64,000 nucleotides of DNA from Candidatus Cloacimonadota bacterium (GTDB taxonomy: Bacteria; Cloacimonadota; Cloacimonadia; Cloacimonadales; Cloacimonadaceae): the NCBI GenBank assembly GCA_023228285.1, contig JALOBM010000001.1:1-64000 (forward strand), given 5' to 3'. This document shows, piece after piece, positions 36,977-45,994 of this stretch. Position 1 is the first letter of the stretch; every line of letters starts with the position of its first letter. The notes under the pieces are model-generated. The model had not been told where the DNA came from. It ran no database searches and worked only from the letters and a program-made list of their open reading frames with translations. The translations under genes and the position numbers were made by a program.

Positions 36977-38694
36977 CGCGAACGCTGCATTACACAGTCC
37001 TTACCATGGTGCTTCTTGCTTTGGCTGCCTGCGCCACAGTGCCGAAGAAGGCAGCATCCGATGCCTCAGAGATTGATGAGGCTTGGGAGGATGCATCCCG
37101 CCCCAATCTGGCTTCCATGTACTATCTGATGAGCGGGAGCTATCTATCTCTGTGGGGGGATTACGCCGTGGCAGATCAGGTATTAAACTTGGCTATAGCA
37201 CAGGATTCCGGCAGTCCGCAATTGCGCAAAGCATACTTTGAAAATGCTGTAAATTACTACCGCTCAGCTCGCAATGCGGATGCCTCTCTGCGTTTGCAGG
37301 AATTGCTGAGTGAGGCACGGCTGAACTATCAATTTGATCGTTCCATGCTGCATGAAGCCTACAAAGCCTACGAAAGCCTGGGCGATATGGAAGGTATGGC
37401 CTGGGCAGTGGATGAACTGGAAAGCAAGTATCCCGATGCCTGGACGCTGTTCTACAAATACACGCTGCAAAAAGAGCGTTACGGCACAGCGGATACCAAG
37501 CTTCTGCAGCAAGCGGAGAAGCTGAATAAGGACGATACGCGGCTGGATCAACTGATCGCACTGTCCTGGATGGGAGAGGACGACGACAAGGCCATCTCGA
37601 TCCTGCAAGAACTGCCTTCGGGTATCCTGAATGAGGCCTTGCTGCTGTCTCTGCTCGATAAAAAAGGCGATCCGGACATTGTGGACAAACGCTTCGAAAG
37701 CTTTAGCTATCCCGAAGACAGTCAGGCCATGACGGGGTTTCTGTTCTATTACAATCAGAAACCGGATGCACAGAGAATCTTCGCTCATCAGGATAAGATA
37801 CTGGCAACTGGGGATACAGGGATGTTGGTGGTGCTTGCCACCAGTGTGGTGCAGGCAGAATCTGACGAAAGCTACTACAGAATGCTGGATTATCTGGAAC
37901 ACAAAGTACCAAGCCCTCAAGCGGACAGCAAATACGCAGCTATCCTGCTCTTTCATGCCATCAGGATATCAGATCAGAGAGGTATCCGCGAGCTGTCCGA
38001 CCGTATCTTTGCCTCCGGTGACCTCAATTCCGCCCTCTATACGGCAATCCTGCCTTCCGGCATCAGCGAAGAAGAATTGGCAAACCGCCGCCAGAAGATT
38101 GTGGCAGACATCCGTAAGAACCTTGATAACGGCCTGCTAAGTAACTACTTGCTCTATATACTCAGTGAAGATGAAGACCCGGAATCTCCGGCTCAGCTAC
38201 AATTCAGCGAAGCGCTGTGGGACAGAGGTTATGGCGACAAGAACGATGTGATGGCAATGCTGGATTTCTTTATGCAAGCGGGCGATGAACGCAGCCAGAT
38301 ATTCTATCTGAGAGATGCCTTGAAACGCTGGCCAAACGACGCTATGCTAATGAATAACCTGGGTTATTTACTGCTCTCTTCCCCGGAGGATTGGGATGAA
38401 GCAGAACGCTTGATATCTGCTGCGATAAAGCAGGAACCAAATTCGGTAAGTTACCTCGATTCCATGGCTTGGCTGCACTATCTGCGCGGTGAATACGGTA
38501 AAGCCCTGGAATATATCCCCACCATCGAAGCCTCCTCGGTGAAATCTGCCGAACTCTTCTATCACATAGGCATGATCTATCTGGCTCTGGAACAACGGGA
38601 TACTGCCCTCAGGTATCTGCAGATGTCCGTGGATGCAGCCTATCCTGAAAACTATAGCAATATGGCCAAAGAACAGCTCAAGATCCTGAAATAG
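36973..38694 (+). CDS. TPR-repeat lipoprotein
   Basis: 573 residues. MTRTLHYTVLTMVLLALAAC is a lipoprotein signal (lipobox LAAC). The rest is helical repeats; the clearest TPRs are near 445-560 (MLMNNLGYLLLSS, SYLDSMAWLHYLRGEYGKAL, LFYHIGMIYLALEQRDTALR). It is probably a periplasmic scaffold. The gene is coupled to the DUF4837-like lipoprotein and is followed 15 bases later by an ABC ATPase. Confidence 0.85.
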   Translation: MTRTLHYTVLTMVLLALAACATVPKKAASDASEIDEAWEDASRPNLASMYYLMSGSYLSLWGDYAVADQVLNLAIAQDSGSPQLRKAYFENAVNYYRSARNADASLRLQELLSEARLNYQFDRSMLHEAYKAYESLGDMEGMAWAVDELESKYPDAWTLFYKYTLQKERYGTADTKLLQQAEKLNKDDTRLDQLIALSWMGEDDDKAISILQELPSGILNEALLLSLLDKKGDPDIVDKRFESFSYPEDSQAMTGFLFYYNQKPDAQRIFAHQDKILATGDTGMLVVLATSVVQAESDESYYRMLDYLEHKVPSPQADSKYAAILLFHAIRISDQRGIRELSDRIFASGDLNSALYTAILPSGISEEELANRRQKIVADIRKNLDNGLLSNYLLYILSEDEDPESPAQLQFSEALWDRGYGDKNDVMAMLDFFMQAGDERSQIFYLRDALKRWPNDAMLMNNLGYLLLSSPEDWDEAERLISAAIKQEPNSVSYLDSMAWLHYLRGEYGKALEYIPTIEASSVKSAELFYHIGMIYLALEQRDTALRYLQMSVDAAYPENYSNMAKEQLKILK

Positions 38695-38709
38695 GACTAT
38701 CCTGGCACA

Positions 38710-39477
38710 GTGATCAAAGTACAAAACCTCTACTGCGGATATGATGAGAAGGACATCCTGAGCGATGTTTCTTTTGAATTGCCAGCAGCGGAATTTACCG
38801 CACTACTGGGACCAAACGGAGCGGGTAAATCTACTCTGCTCTTCGCTCTGATGGGCTTTCTGAAAGCTCGCAAGGGTAAGATCCTGATCCGGGACAAACA
38901 GCTGGGAGCTTACAGCAGGACAGAACTGGCTGGCATCTTTGCCTACATTCCCCAAGAGCTGCATAGTGAATTTGACTACAGTGTGGCCGATACTGTATTG
39001 ATGGGGCGATACCCCTTTATGGACATCATGCAGAATCACAGCGAAGAGGATCGGGAACTAGTCGATATCACTCTTAGGCGGCTGGAACTGCATCACTTGC
39101 GCCACAGATTTCTACACCAACTCAGTGGAGGCGAGAAACAGCGCGTTTACATCGCCAGAGCCTTGGTGCAGCAAACTCCTTACATCCTGCTGGATGAAAG
39201 CCTTTCCCAATTGGACATCAACTATCAGCTGGAGATCATGCGCCTGTTACGCAGTATTTGCAGTGAAGAGCACAAGGGTATCCTGCTTATCTCGCACAAC
39301 CTAAATCTTTCTGCAAACTATGCCGACCGTATGCTCTTCATCAGAAATGGCAGTCTGCTGCATAACGGTAAGCCCGATACATTGATGCAAGACGATATCC
39401 TCAGCGATCTCTATGGAATCAGGCTTAGCACTGCCCGCAATCCCATTTCCGGTACCAACAACATCATTTATCCCTAA
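38710..39477 (+). CDS. ABC transporter ATP-binding protein (FecE/BtuD-like)
   Basis: 255 residues from a GTG at 38710. Walker A GPNGAGKST, Q-loop with YIPQELHSE, VADTVLMGRYPFMD typical of iron-siderophore/B12 ATPases, signature LSGGEKQRVYIARAL, Walker B ILLDESLSQLD. The Walker B region has DES where DEP is usual. No permease or binding protein lies next to it, so its partners must be elsewhere. It is 4 bases upstream of a nuclease gene. Confidence 0.85.
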   Translation: MIKVQNLYCGYDEKDILSDVSFELPAAEFTALLGPNGAGKSTLLFALMGFLKARKGKILIRDKQLGAYSRTELAGIFAYIPQELHSEFDYSVADTVLMGRYPFMDIMQNHSEEDRELVDITLRRLELHHLRHRFLHQLSGGEKQRVYIARALVQQTPYILLDESLSQLDINYQLEIMRLLRSICSEEHKGILLISHNLNLSANYADRMLFIRNGSLLHNGKPDTLMQDDILSDLYGIRLSTARNPISGTNNIIYP

Positions 39478-39481
39478 CACC

Positions 39482-40138
39482 ATGAAATACGTTCTTATCA
39501 TCACGATGCTTCTCATCATTCTGCTGGGTATCTTTACATGCCCGGAAAAGAGCTCTATAGCTACAGATACCTACAGAGTAGTGCGGGTAGTGGATGGAGA
39601 CACATTCATCGCTTACATCGACGGCAAGGACGAGCGCATCCGTCTGATCGGAGTGGATACCCCGGAATCTGTGCATCCAAACAAAGACGTGGAGCACTAT
39701 GCTCTGGAGGCAAGCGATTATCTGAAAACCTTACTGAAGGATGAAAGGGTATATTTCAAGTACGACCAAAGCAACAGTGCTACTAACCACAAAGACCGCT
39801 ATGACAGGACATTGGCTTATGCATATCGCGCCAGTGACTCCCTCTTCATAAACGCCGAAATCATCAAGCAAGGCTATGGCTTTGTCTATACTTCCTATCC
39901 TTTCACTTATCTGGAGGATTTTCTGAAGCTGGAACGTGATGCCCGGATGCAACAGCTCGGTCTTTGGGGCGAAGCGGAAGACACTGTGGCGTCATCTGAT
40001 AGCCTGGTCTGGTTCAATCCCGGAAGTAGTAAATACCATCGCAACAGCTGCCGCTACACAAAGGAAGGTTCTCTGCCCATTCCACTCTCCGAGGCTTTAC
40101 TAAAGGGCTATGAGGCATGCAAGGTCTGCAAACCATAG
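39482..40138 (+). CDS. Thermonuclease-family nuclease, exported
   Basis: 218 residues from the ATG at 39482, where a hydrophobic signal or anchor begins (YVLIITMLLIILLGIF). The TNase domain has VVDGDTFIAYIDG, RIRLIGVDTPES, DRYDRTLAYAY and QLGLWG with the Arg/Glu residues of the family. The tail KYHRNSCRYT and ACKVCKP is a small Cys-bearing module often found at the C-terminus of such nucleases. It probably acts outside the cytoplasm. Confidence 0.88.
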   Translation: MKYVLIITMLLIILLGIFTCPEKSSIATDTYRVVRVVDGDTFIAYIDGKDERIRLIGVDTPESVHPNKDVEHYALEASDYLKTLLKDERVYFKYDQSNSATNHKDRYDRTLAYAYRASDSLFINAEIIKQGYGFVYTSYPFTYLEDFLKLERDARMQQLGLWGEAEDTVASSDSLVWFNPGSSKYHRNSCRYTKEGSLPIPLSEALLKGYEACKVCKP

Positions 40139-40188
40139 TGACTCGTCGCTGAACTCCAATTTTGCAGATACTTCTACAGAACGATGCA

Positions 40189-40322
40189 AAAGCTTCATTC
40201 CCCCTTTGGTTTATCGATACTTGAACCTGATATTATCGGGTTATCATCGAGTGAACACAGGATGATAACGGCTTGATATCAGCTTCAACACTGTATCAAA
40301 CAAAGGGAAAGAGGAGGAATTC
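40189..40322 (-). repeat. 64-bp palindromic element, copy 4, with extended flanks
   Basis: The core is 40223-40286, in the opposite orientation to copies 1-3. Its flanks match those of the copy at 22.1 kb over both sides (CAACACTG, AACAAAGGGAA, TATCGATACTTGAACC), so the whole unit is about 134 bases. It lies between the convergent nuclease and thiN genes. The rest of that gap has no gene; a TTGACA at about 40372 has no credible gene downstream. Confidence 0.85.
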
Positions 40323-40431
40323 ACAAGTTGCCCTCGGTTGCTGTGGTATTACAGATATTCCCATACCTAGCTTGACATGACCCTAGATAGTATATACGGC
40401 AAACACCGGTTCTATATATAGTCCGCAAGCC

Positions 40432-41070
40432 CTACAGCGGGGTATATATAGCCAGAACCTCACCTTCTGCCACTTTCAGGCTGATCTCTTCTCGGTCAAA
40501 CACATTGCTGATGCCGCGGCTTTGGTGTTGATGTATCCTAAGGCCTTTCAGCGGATACTCAAGCCCCTCGGACGCAATGAAACACACGCAGGGACTGTAG
40601 GCAACCAGCGAGAGCAAATCTCCCTTTTTACCCTTCAATGTCAGTGATTCCCGAATGAAGAAGATGCGCTGGCTATCGCTCTCTATGAATGCCATGATCC
40701 CTTGCCGGTGCAGATCAAGAAGGTTCTGAACGATTGCCAGACAGTGATCAAAGCGTCCCTGCATATCATTGCAGATAATTATGCGGGTATATCCCTGCGT
40801 TACACACCAATCCAGCGCCAATTCGGTGTCCGTGGCATTCTTGCGGGATTCATGACGCAACAGGGGTGTATCCGGATACTCATTAAATAAAGCCGGATTG
40901 AGCGAATCCAGATCTCCTACAATTATCTTGGGTGAAAGCTTTTGTTCAAAGACGGTTTGCAGCCCGCCATCCACAGCTATAATATCGCCATCGATGCCGG
41001 TATATGAGGAGAGAATCCTATTCGGAGCATGATTGGTGATCAACCATGCGCTCTTATCAGCGCATAGCAT
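40432..41070 (-). CDS. thiN: Thiamine pyrophosphokinase
   Basis: 212 residues: IIAVDGGLQTVFEQ and IIVGDLDSL in the N-terminal domain, LRHESRKNATDTELALDW in the nucleotide/thiamine site, and NDMQGRFDHCLAIVQNL. The C-terminal domain ends with ISLKVAEGEVLAIYTPL, as in ThiN/Tnr3. It converts thiamine to TPP with ATP. It overlaps the M23 peptidase gene by 14 bases and ends the ECF-transporter unit. Confidence 0.93.
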   Translation of the reverse strand: MLCADKSAWLITNHAPNRILSSYTGIDGDIIAVDGGLQTVFEQKLSPKIIVGDLDSLNPALFNEYPDTPLLRHESRKNATDTELALDWCVTQGYTRIIICNDMQGRFDHCLAIVQNLLDLHRQGIMAFIESDSQRIFFIRESLTLKGKKGDLLSLVAYSPCVCFIASEGLEYPLKGLRIHQHQSRGISNVFDREEISLKVAEGEVLAIYTPL

Positions 41071-41947
41071 AGCGGTCCACGCGGTTGAGGTAGTTTGCCG
41101 GATTCACCTTGCGTTCGTTCAGGTGCACTTCATAATGCAGGTGTGGCCCGGTGGAGAGCCCGCTATTGCCCATCAGAGCGATGATCTGCCCTTTTGTAAC
41201 GGTCTCGCCTGCCTTTACGCGGGAGGTATAGAGATGGGCATACATACTGCGATAACCATTGCCATGATCCACCAGTATCCGTTTGCCATAGCCATCATCA
41301 TAATCGGCATAAACTACTGTGCCCGCAGCTGTAGCATAGACTGGAGTTCCCATCTCATTGGCGATGTCTATACCATAATGAAATTCCAGACTGTTTGTGA
41401 TGGGGTGAATGCGAGTGCCCCAGGCGTCTGAGATGCGACCGAAAGTGGGATATATCGAGGGGATATCTCCATCCACGATCTCTGTGTCCTCTTGCAGAAG
41501 AGGGCTTTCAGGGAGATTTGGTACCAAAACCTGCATGATATGAACCAGTTTCTTCTCGGTATCTTCAATCTTCAGTTTCAGTTTTGGATCAGCGAAACTA
41601 TGATTTGTGAGGCTTGCTCCACCGCGATAGAGAGCAGGATTGTTCTTCTTTTCACTCTTCAGACCCAGGGAATCAAGCATGCAGTGGATGGAATCGACCG
41701 TGGCATCGTAGAGCTCTATTTTGGCGCGCAAAAGCCTGTTCTCTTCTTCCAAAAGAGCAAGCTTGCGGCTTTCCGACATCGCGTTCATTAGGTAACCAAA
41801 TCCGGCTGAAAGCACCAGCAAAAGCAGCAGTATCGCCAATTTGGCATACAAGGGTCCCTTCTCTGGACGCAATTCTCCCAAGCCTGTGGGACTTAATTCA
41901 TTATTGTTGATAATCTTTGTATCTTGTTGTTCTGTCATAACATTCAT
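41057..41947 (-). CDS. M23-family peptidase, membrane-anchored
   Basis: 296 residues from the ATG at 41947 (start uncertain; no good ribosome site). One membrane anchor lies near 35-55, then a coiled-coil of about 40 residues, a linker, and the LytM domain with zinc residues in HYGIDIANEMGTPVYA, VVYADYDDGYG and HLHYEVHLN. All metal ligands appear present, so it can be an active peptidoglycan endopeptidase. It is between the ECF genes and thiN. Confidence 0.9.
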   Translation of the reverse strand: MNVMTEQQDTKIINNNELSPTGLGELRPEKGPLYAKLAILLLLLVLSAGFGYLMNAMSESRKLALLEEENRLLRAKIELYDATVDSIHCMLDSLGLKSEKKNNPALYRGGASLTNHSFADPKLKLKIEDTEKKLVHIMQVLVPNLPESPLLQEDTEIVDGDIPSIYPTFGRISDAWGTRIHPITNSLEFHYGIDIANEMGTPVYATAAGTVVYADYDDGYGKRILVDHGNGYRSMYAHLYTSRVKAGETVTKGQIIALMGNSGLSTGPHLHYEVHLNERKVNPANYLNRVDRYAMR

Positions 41948-41973
41948 ACTATGATGCAATTAATATTCCAAGA

Positions 41974-42699
41974 TCATGATAAACGGTAGATCAGCACTGC
42001 AACTCCCAGTATCCAAAGCAGGATGCCAAGGTCATACAGTCCAAAGGCATAGCGGTTCAAACTGCTGCGTTTCCCCTTGCTGCGAAAACCTCTGATCTCC
42101 AAAGCAATGGCTTGCCTGCCGCTCATCATGATGAGATCCGCAATGGCCGTGATGGCCAGGATCTTATAAATCTGAAGCTTATCATTCATTCTCAAGCGGC
42201 GAATACTGATTCCGCGGTCCCTCAGCTCTTGCATCTGTTCCTTGAACTTTCCGCTATAATAGGGGATCAATTGCGCCATGTAGGATATCATAAATGATAT
42301 CTCCTCAGGCAGATTCAGTGCGGCAAATGCGGCTCTGTACTGGCTGAAATCCATTCCACTGAGGCTGATGGCACAAAGGTAGATGATCAGGATGCGTAGA
42401 GATAGAAAGGCACTGCTTACCAGAGCGTAGTTATGGATGTGCACGATGCCCAGATCCAGTGCGATGCCCCCTCCCTTGCGAAAGAGTAGCTGGATAATCA
42501 CCAAACTCAGCACCAGCCACATCAGCTTTTTGAGCCCAAGTAATCTGTTCCACAGCGCTTTTGCTCCGCTGCGATACTCGCACAGCCAGGCCAGGAAAAA
42601 GACGATCAGGAGTGAATCCGGACTCTGCAAGATGATGGCAAGGCTGCTGTAAAACACACAAAGTACAAAAAAGCTCAGAGGATGTAAAAGCCGCTTCAC
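41974..42699 (-). CDS. ecfT: ECF transporter transmembrane T component
   Basis: 241 residues with five or six hydrophobic segments and the EcfT coupling motif region QELRDRGISIRRLR and IALEIRGFRSKGKR near the end (Ala/Arg-Gly type). It links the S component to the two ATPases. GTG start at 42699 overlaps the ATPase gene by GTGA. Confidence 0.9.
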   Translation of the reverse strand: MKRLLHPLSFFVLCVFYSSLAIILQSPDSLLIVFFLAWLCEYRSGAKALWNRLLGLKKLMWLVLSLVIIQLLFRKGGGIALDLGIVHIHNYALVSSAFLSLRILIIYLCAISLSGMDFSQYRAAFAALNLPEEISFMISYMAQLIPYYSGKFKEQMQELRDRGISIRRLRMNDKLQIYKILAITAIADLIMMSGRQAIALEIRGFRSKGKRSSLNRYAFGLYDLGILLWILGVAVLIYRLS

Positions 42700-43271
42700 A
42701 CCAGCTTTCCTTCCGCTAGCAAAAGTGTTCTATCCGGTATCAGCAGTCCCTGGATGTGGCTTACGATCAGCATCCCTTTGCGCAGAGCCAATAAATCCGC
42801 CAACAGCTTTCTGCGATCGTTGTCCAGAGCAGTAAAGGGCTCATCCAAAACCAGATAGTGATCCTTTAAACACAAGGCAAGGCTTAGAAGATAGCACTGC
42901 CGGGTGCCTTTGGATAACTCCCGCAGAGGTAAGCGCCAGATATCGCCAAAACCCTGCATCAGAGCATGTCCTTTTACCGCATCCACAGCCATACCGGCCA
43001 TCTGCCAGATGCTAAGATCCTGCTCCAGAGTGATCCCCAATATCCTTCCGTCAGCCTCCTGAGGCAGGTAAAACAAGGGATGCTCACAAGTGTCTATCTT
43101 TCCTGCATTGGGACTCAGTTTACCGCACAAAAGCTTCAGCAGCGTACTTTTACCGCTGCCGTTTTCTCCACACAGCAGGATGTTTTCTTCCCTGTTGAAA
43201 TGGTGTGATAGCGCCGTAAACAGTGCTTCCCGCTCAGGATAGGTAAAGCCAAGCTTATGCAGGGTGAACAC
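42696..43271 (-). CDS. ecfA: ECF transporter ATP-binding protein (second)
   Basis: 191 residues, short for an EcfA. Walker A CGENGSGKST near residue 37, signature-like LSKGTRQCYLLSLAL, Walker B YLVLDEPFTALD, and H-loop VSHIQG. The C-terminal regulatory region is reduced. GTG start at 43271, inside the end of the first ATPase gene. Confidence 0.87.
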   Translation of the reverse strand: MFTLHKLGFTYPEREALFTALSHHFNREENILLCGENGSGKSTLLKLLCGKLSPNAGKIDTCEHPLFYLPQEADGRILGITLEQDLSIWQMAGMAVDAVKGHALMQGFGDIWRLPLRELSKGTRQCYLLSLALCLKDHYLVLDEPFTALDNDRRKLLADLLALRKGMLIVSHIQGLLIPDRTLLLAEGKLV

Positions 43272-43911
43272 TTGTCTTCTCCAGATGAATCCGGCTATCG
43301 GCCATGCTAATGATGTGCGGATTGTGGCTGGCCAACACGATTCCCTTCCCCAGTTTGCGCAGTTCCATTAGCCATTCGCAGAGCAGCGCCAGTGAGCTTT
43401 CGGACAGCCCTGTTTCGGGCTCATCCATCAGCAATACCGGGTTTTGCATGGAATCGCATATAGCACAAAGCAGCAAACGCTGTTCACCTCCGCTAAGGTT
43501 CTGCGGTGCAGCTTGCAGCAAATGATATATGCCAAAACGATCTGCAGCGCTATCAATGCGCTTGCGTATCTCGGAGGGTGGCAAGCCCATATTTTCCAGT
43601 GCGAAAGCCAGTTCCAGTTCTACTGTGGGCATCAGCATCTGCTCTCTTGTTTCAGCTGGAGCAAGGCTGATGAAGCGGTATATTTCGCACAACGGGATTT
43701 CTTTCAGACTGCGGTCTCCCCAGCGGATACTTCCGGACACACGAGCCGGGATCCCTTTTGGGATAATGCCGCACAGGCAATTGATCAGGCTACTTTTACC
43801 GCTGGAATTGCCTCCTGAGATCACTAGGATTTGCCCTGCGTCCAAGTCCAGATTCAAGCCTTGAAACAGGGTTGCCGGAGCATCGGGAAATTGTAGCTCC
43901 AGCTCGCGCAT
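43255..43911 (-). CDS. ecfA: ECF transporter ATP-binding protein (first)
   Basis: 218 residues from the internal ATG at 43911, which fits the ABC fold start (MRELELQFPDAPATLF); a start at 43950 would add 13 residues but overlap the previous gene. Walker A SGGNSSGKSS has SS for the usual GS-type spacing, signature LSGGEQRLLLCAI, Walker B VLLMDEPETGLSE, and H-loop ASHNPHII. It pairs with the second ATPase gene. Confidence 0.85.
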   Translation of the reverse strand: MRELELQFPDAPATLFQGLNLDLDAGQILVISGGNSSGKSSLINCLCGIIPKGIPARVSGSIRWGDRSLKEIPLCEIYRFISLAPAETREQMLMPTVELELAFALENMGLPPSEIRKRIDSAADRFGIYHLLQAAPQNLSGGEQRLLLCAICDSMQNPVLLMDEPETGLSESSLALLCEWLMELRKLGKGIVLASHNPHIISMADSRIHLEKTSVHPA

Positions 43912-43918
43912 CTGAAGT

Positions 43919-44845
43919 TTAGGGAACAAGCTCGAAATATAGGGTATCATTCAAGAGCATTGGCTCTGCCAGAACGTCTCCCAATTCCATCACTTCCGTG
44001 GCACGGGGGAAGTGCATATTCAGCTTTACATTCGGGCTCAACTGCCACTGAAGTGCCTTTGCCAGAGGTACAAGGACAGAGGCATTGTAGGTATCGATCA
44101 GCGCTTGATAATCCACCTGAATATAGCTGATATTCTTCATCCACATTCCACCCGGGATTTGCGGACTTTTCACGTTGTATGTACCTTCTTCAGTAAGTTC
44201 TAAAACCGCTCCCGCCAGTTGCGAAGGGTACACAAGCGTCTGAATCAAACCGTCACGGCTATATATCACCACATCCTTGATCGGCAGGTCGCTCAGTTTT
44301 CCCACAAAGTCGTCAAAGCGATAGCCCTTCATTTTCACAAAGGGTTTGGGATCCTGCACAAGTTCCTGTTTGGAAAGAAACTCTGCTAAAGAGTAGAACT
44401 TTACAGGGATGGGTATCTCTTTGTAATGTTCCAGGGAGATTCTCTTTACATCCCGCACCCAGTACATGCTACGCAGATGGGGGAAGATAATGCGAAGTTG
44501 CTCATTGGGAAAGATATTGCCTTCGCCTGTATGCGCCAAAAAGCAGGTGAGAGTATCCCATTCTGCTTTATTGAATTTTACTTCGTAACGATCTCCGGAT
44601 AGAAACTTAATCACGGCAAAATCGCCCAGATTCTGCTCTTTCAACCAGGTGTCGAAGCGTATGCCTTTCCAGGTATTTATCACGGTCTCACCATCCACTT
44701 CCTTGCTGGTAGAAAATTCCTGAGCTGGTATCTTGAAGAATTGTTCATAGGAATATTCGTGGCTAATGCCTTGATTGTCAGTAATAATCAGAGCCGCCAG
44801 GGGGTCCATCAAAACCAGTATCAGTATTAATAAATAGTATCTCAT
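43919..44845 (-). CDS. Exported protein with molybdopterin-oxidoreductase-like domains
   Basis: 308 residues: an N-terminal signal-like stretch (MRYYLLILILVLMDPLAAL), then a domain at about 55-140 (TWKGIRFDTWLKEQ, LRIIFPHLRSMYWVRDVKRI) that resembles the sulfite-oxidase/YedY molybdopterin-binding fold but lacks an obvious catalytic Cys. A second similar region is from about 175. It is coupled by ATGA to the S component, so a role in substrate capture or handling for the ECF transporter is a guess. Confidence 0.6.
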   Translation of the reverse strand: MRYYLLILILVLMDPLAALIITDNQGISHEYSYEQFFKIPAQEFSTSKEVDGETVINTWKGIRFDTWLKEQNLGDFAVIKFLSGDRYEVKFNKAEWDTLTCFLAHTGEGNIFPNEQLRIIFPHLRSMYWVRDVKRISLEHYKEIPIPVKFYSLAEFLSKQELVQDPKPFVKMKGYRFDDFVGKLSDLPIKDVVIYSRDGLIQTLVYPSQLAGAVLELTEEGTYNVKSPQIPGGMWMKNISYIQVDYQALIDTYNASVLVPLAKALQWQLSPNVKLNMHFPRATEVMELGDVLAEPMLLNDTLYFELVP

Positions 44846-45375
44846 TGTATCATCCTCGTTTCTTTTAAACTCTTATAGATTCCATAACTTAAGACTCCAC
44901 CCACCGCCCCGGAAACCAGCGCCATGGCCAATACAATCAGCATGATAAGAGGCGGATGCCGAAACATTACATAGACCGAAATCAAGGCTCCGGCACCATT
45001 GGCTAGTGCGCATATAAAGATCTGTGAAAGTATGTGGTTACGCTTGGCAAAGGTCATATATACCAAGTCAGCCACCAAGCCGGGAACCGTGTAGGATATC
45101 AGCGATAAAGCACCCTGATTGCCGGATATGCCAAAGATCAACACGCCGATCGCTTGGATGAGGCCAAACATAAAGCCGGTAAAGGGTTTATTTACGATTA
45201 CAATCGCTAACACCAGCCACATCATATAGAAACCTCCGGCAAAGGAACCACCAGGGATGCCCAAAGGGCGGGATAGAAGCTTGAAAATAGGCCCTACCAA
45301 GGGTTTCACCGCAATACCGAGTGCCGCCAGGGATGCAATCAGGATCAATTCTTTCACAGAGAAGTGTTTCAGCAA
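44842..45375 (-). CDS. ECF transporter S component, YkoE-like
   Basis: 177 residues, mostly hydrophobic with about five to six helices, from a TTG at 45375 (AAGGATGAC upstream). The run GFYMMWLVLAIVIVNKPFTG and the Gly-Asn-Gln stretch after it align by eye with YkoE-type S components for thiamin or hydroxymethylpyrimidine. The operon ends with thiN, which supports but does not prove such a substrate. It is one base after comEB. Confidence 0.75.
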   Translation of the reverse strand: MLKHFSVKELILIASLAALGIAVKPLVGPIFKLLSRPLGIPGGSFAGGFYMMWLVLAIVIVNKPFTGFMFGLIQAIGVLIFGISGNQGALSLISYTVPGLVADLVYMTFAKRNHILSQIFICALANGAGALISVYVMFRHPPLIMLIVLAMALVSGAVGGVLSYGIYKSLKETRMIQ

Positions 45376-45376
45376 G

Positions 45377-45853
45377 TTAAGTCATCCTTGTCATGTGCCC
45401 ACTTTCCAAATCCAAAAGGATCATCTCGATCCCGGATTCCCGGAAGAGGTTGGTGGCCAATTCATCGGGATAGGAGTTGGCAATGTAAACGGTTTTGATT
45501 TCAGCATTTATGATCATCTTGGCGCAGATGCTGCAGGGTTGGTGAGTACAGTACAAAATCGCCCCGCGTGTGCTGCTGCCATTGATTGCCGCCTGAATGA
45601 TGGCGTTTTGCTCCGCATGAACTCCACGGCAAAGCTCGTGTTTCTCGCCGGAGGGGATGTTGTTCTGCTCTCTCAAACAACCGGTTTCGGCGCAATGAGG
45701 ACTGCCTTTGGGGCTACCATTGTATCCGGTGGAGATCAGTTGATTATCCCGCACCAAAGCGGCACCAACTGCTCGGCGCAGACAGGTACTGCGGGTGGAT
45801 GCCAAAAATGCCATCTTCATGAAGTACTGCTGCCAGGAGGGACGTTTATCCAT
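45377..45853 (-). CDS. dCMP/CMP deaminase family (ComEB-like)
   Basis: 158 residues from the ATG at 45853 (AGGTGA upstream; a GTG three codons earlier is the alternative). The zinc site is complete: HAEQNAI with Glu, and CTHQPCSICAKM. An extra Cys/His-bearing insert (HCAETGCLREQ) is typical of dCMP deaminases. It forms dUMP for dTMP synthesis. It heads the ECF/thiN unit, an odd partner by function. Confidence 0.9.
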   Translation of the reverse strand: MDKRPSWQQYFMKMAFLASTRSTCLRRAVGAALVRDNQLISTGYNGSPKGSPHCAETGCLREQNNIPSGEKHELCRGVHAEQNAIIQAAINGSSTRGAILYCTHQPCSICAKMIINAEIKTVYIANSYPDELATNLFRESGIEMILLDLESGHMTRMT

Positions 45854-45884
45854 ATATATCACCTGATTGATACGATATTTTTAC

Positions 45885-45913
45885 TAAAAAGACATTGGAC
45901 ACTATTCTGTCAA
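45885..45913 (-). promoter_or_regulatory. Candidate promoter of the comEB-ECF-thiN unit
   Basis: Exact CTTGACA on the minus strand (TTGACA at 45913-45908) followed after 17 bases by TTTTTA, a weak -10. It lies 55 bases before the start codon. Confidence 0.4.
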
Positions 45914-45994
45914 GCAGGAACTTGGGCTGAAGCTGCTTAACAGCCCAAAAGCATATGGAATGAATAATCCTTCCCCTGAGAATCATCCTCTGCT

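Noticed and set aside
40372-40431. TTGACA at about 40372 on the plus strand, as a promoter
   Set aside because: A TATACG follows at 15 bases but it points into the 3' end of thiN on the opposite strand with no gene downstream; an antisense RNA cannot be shown from sequence.
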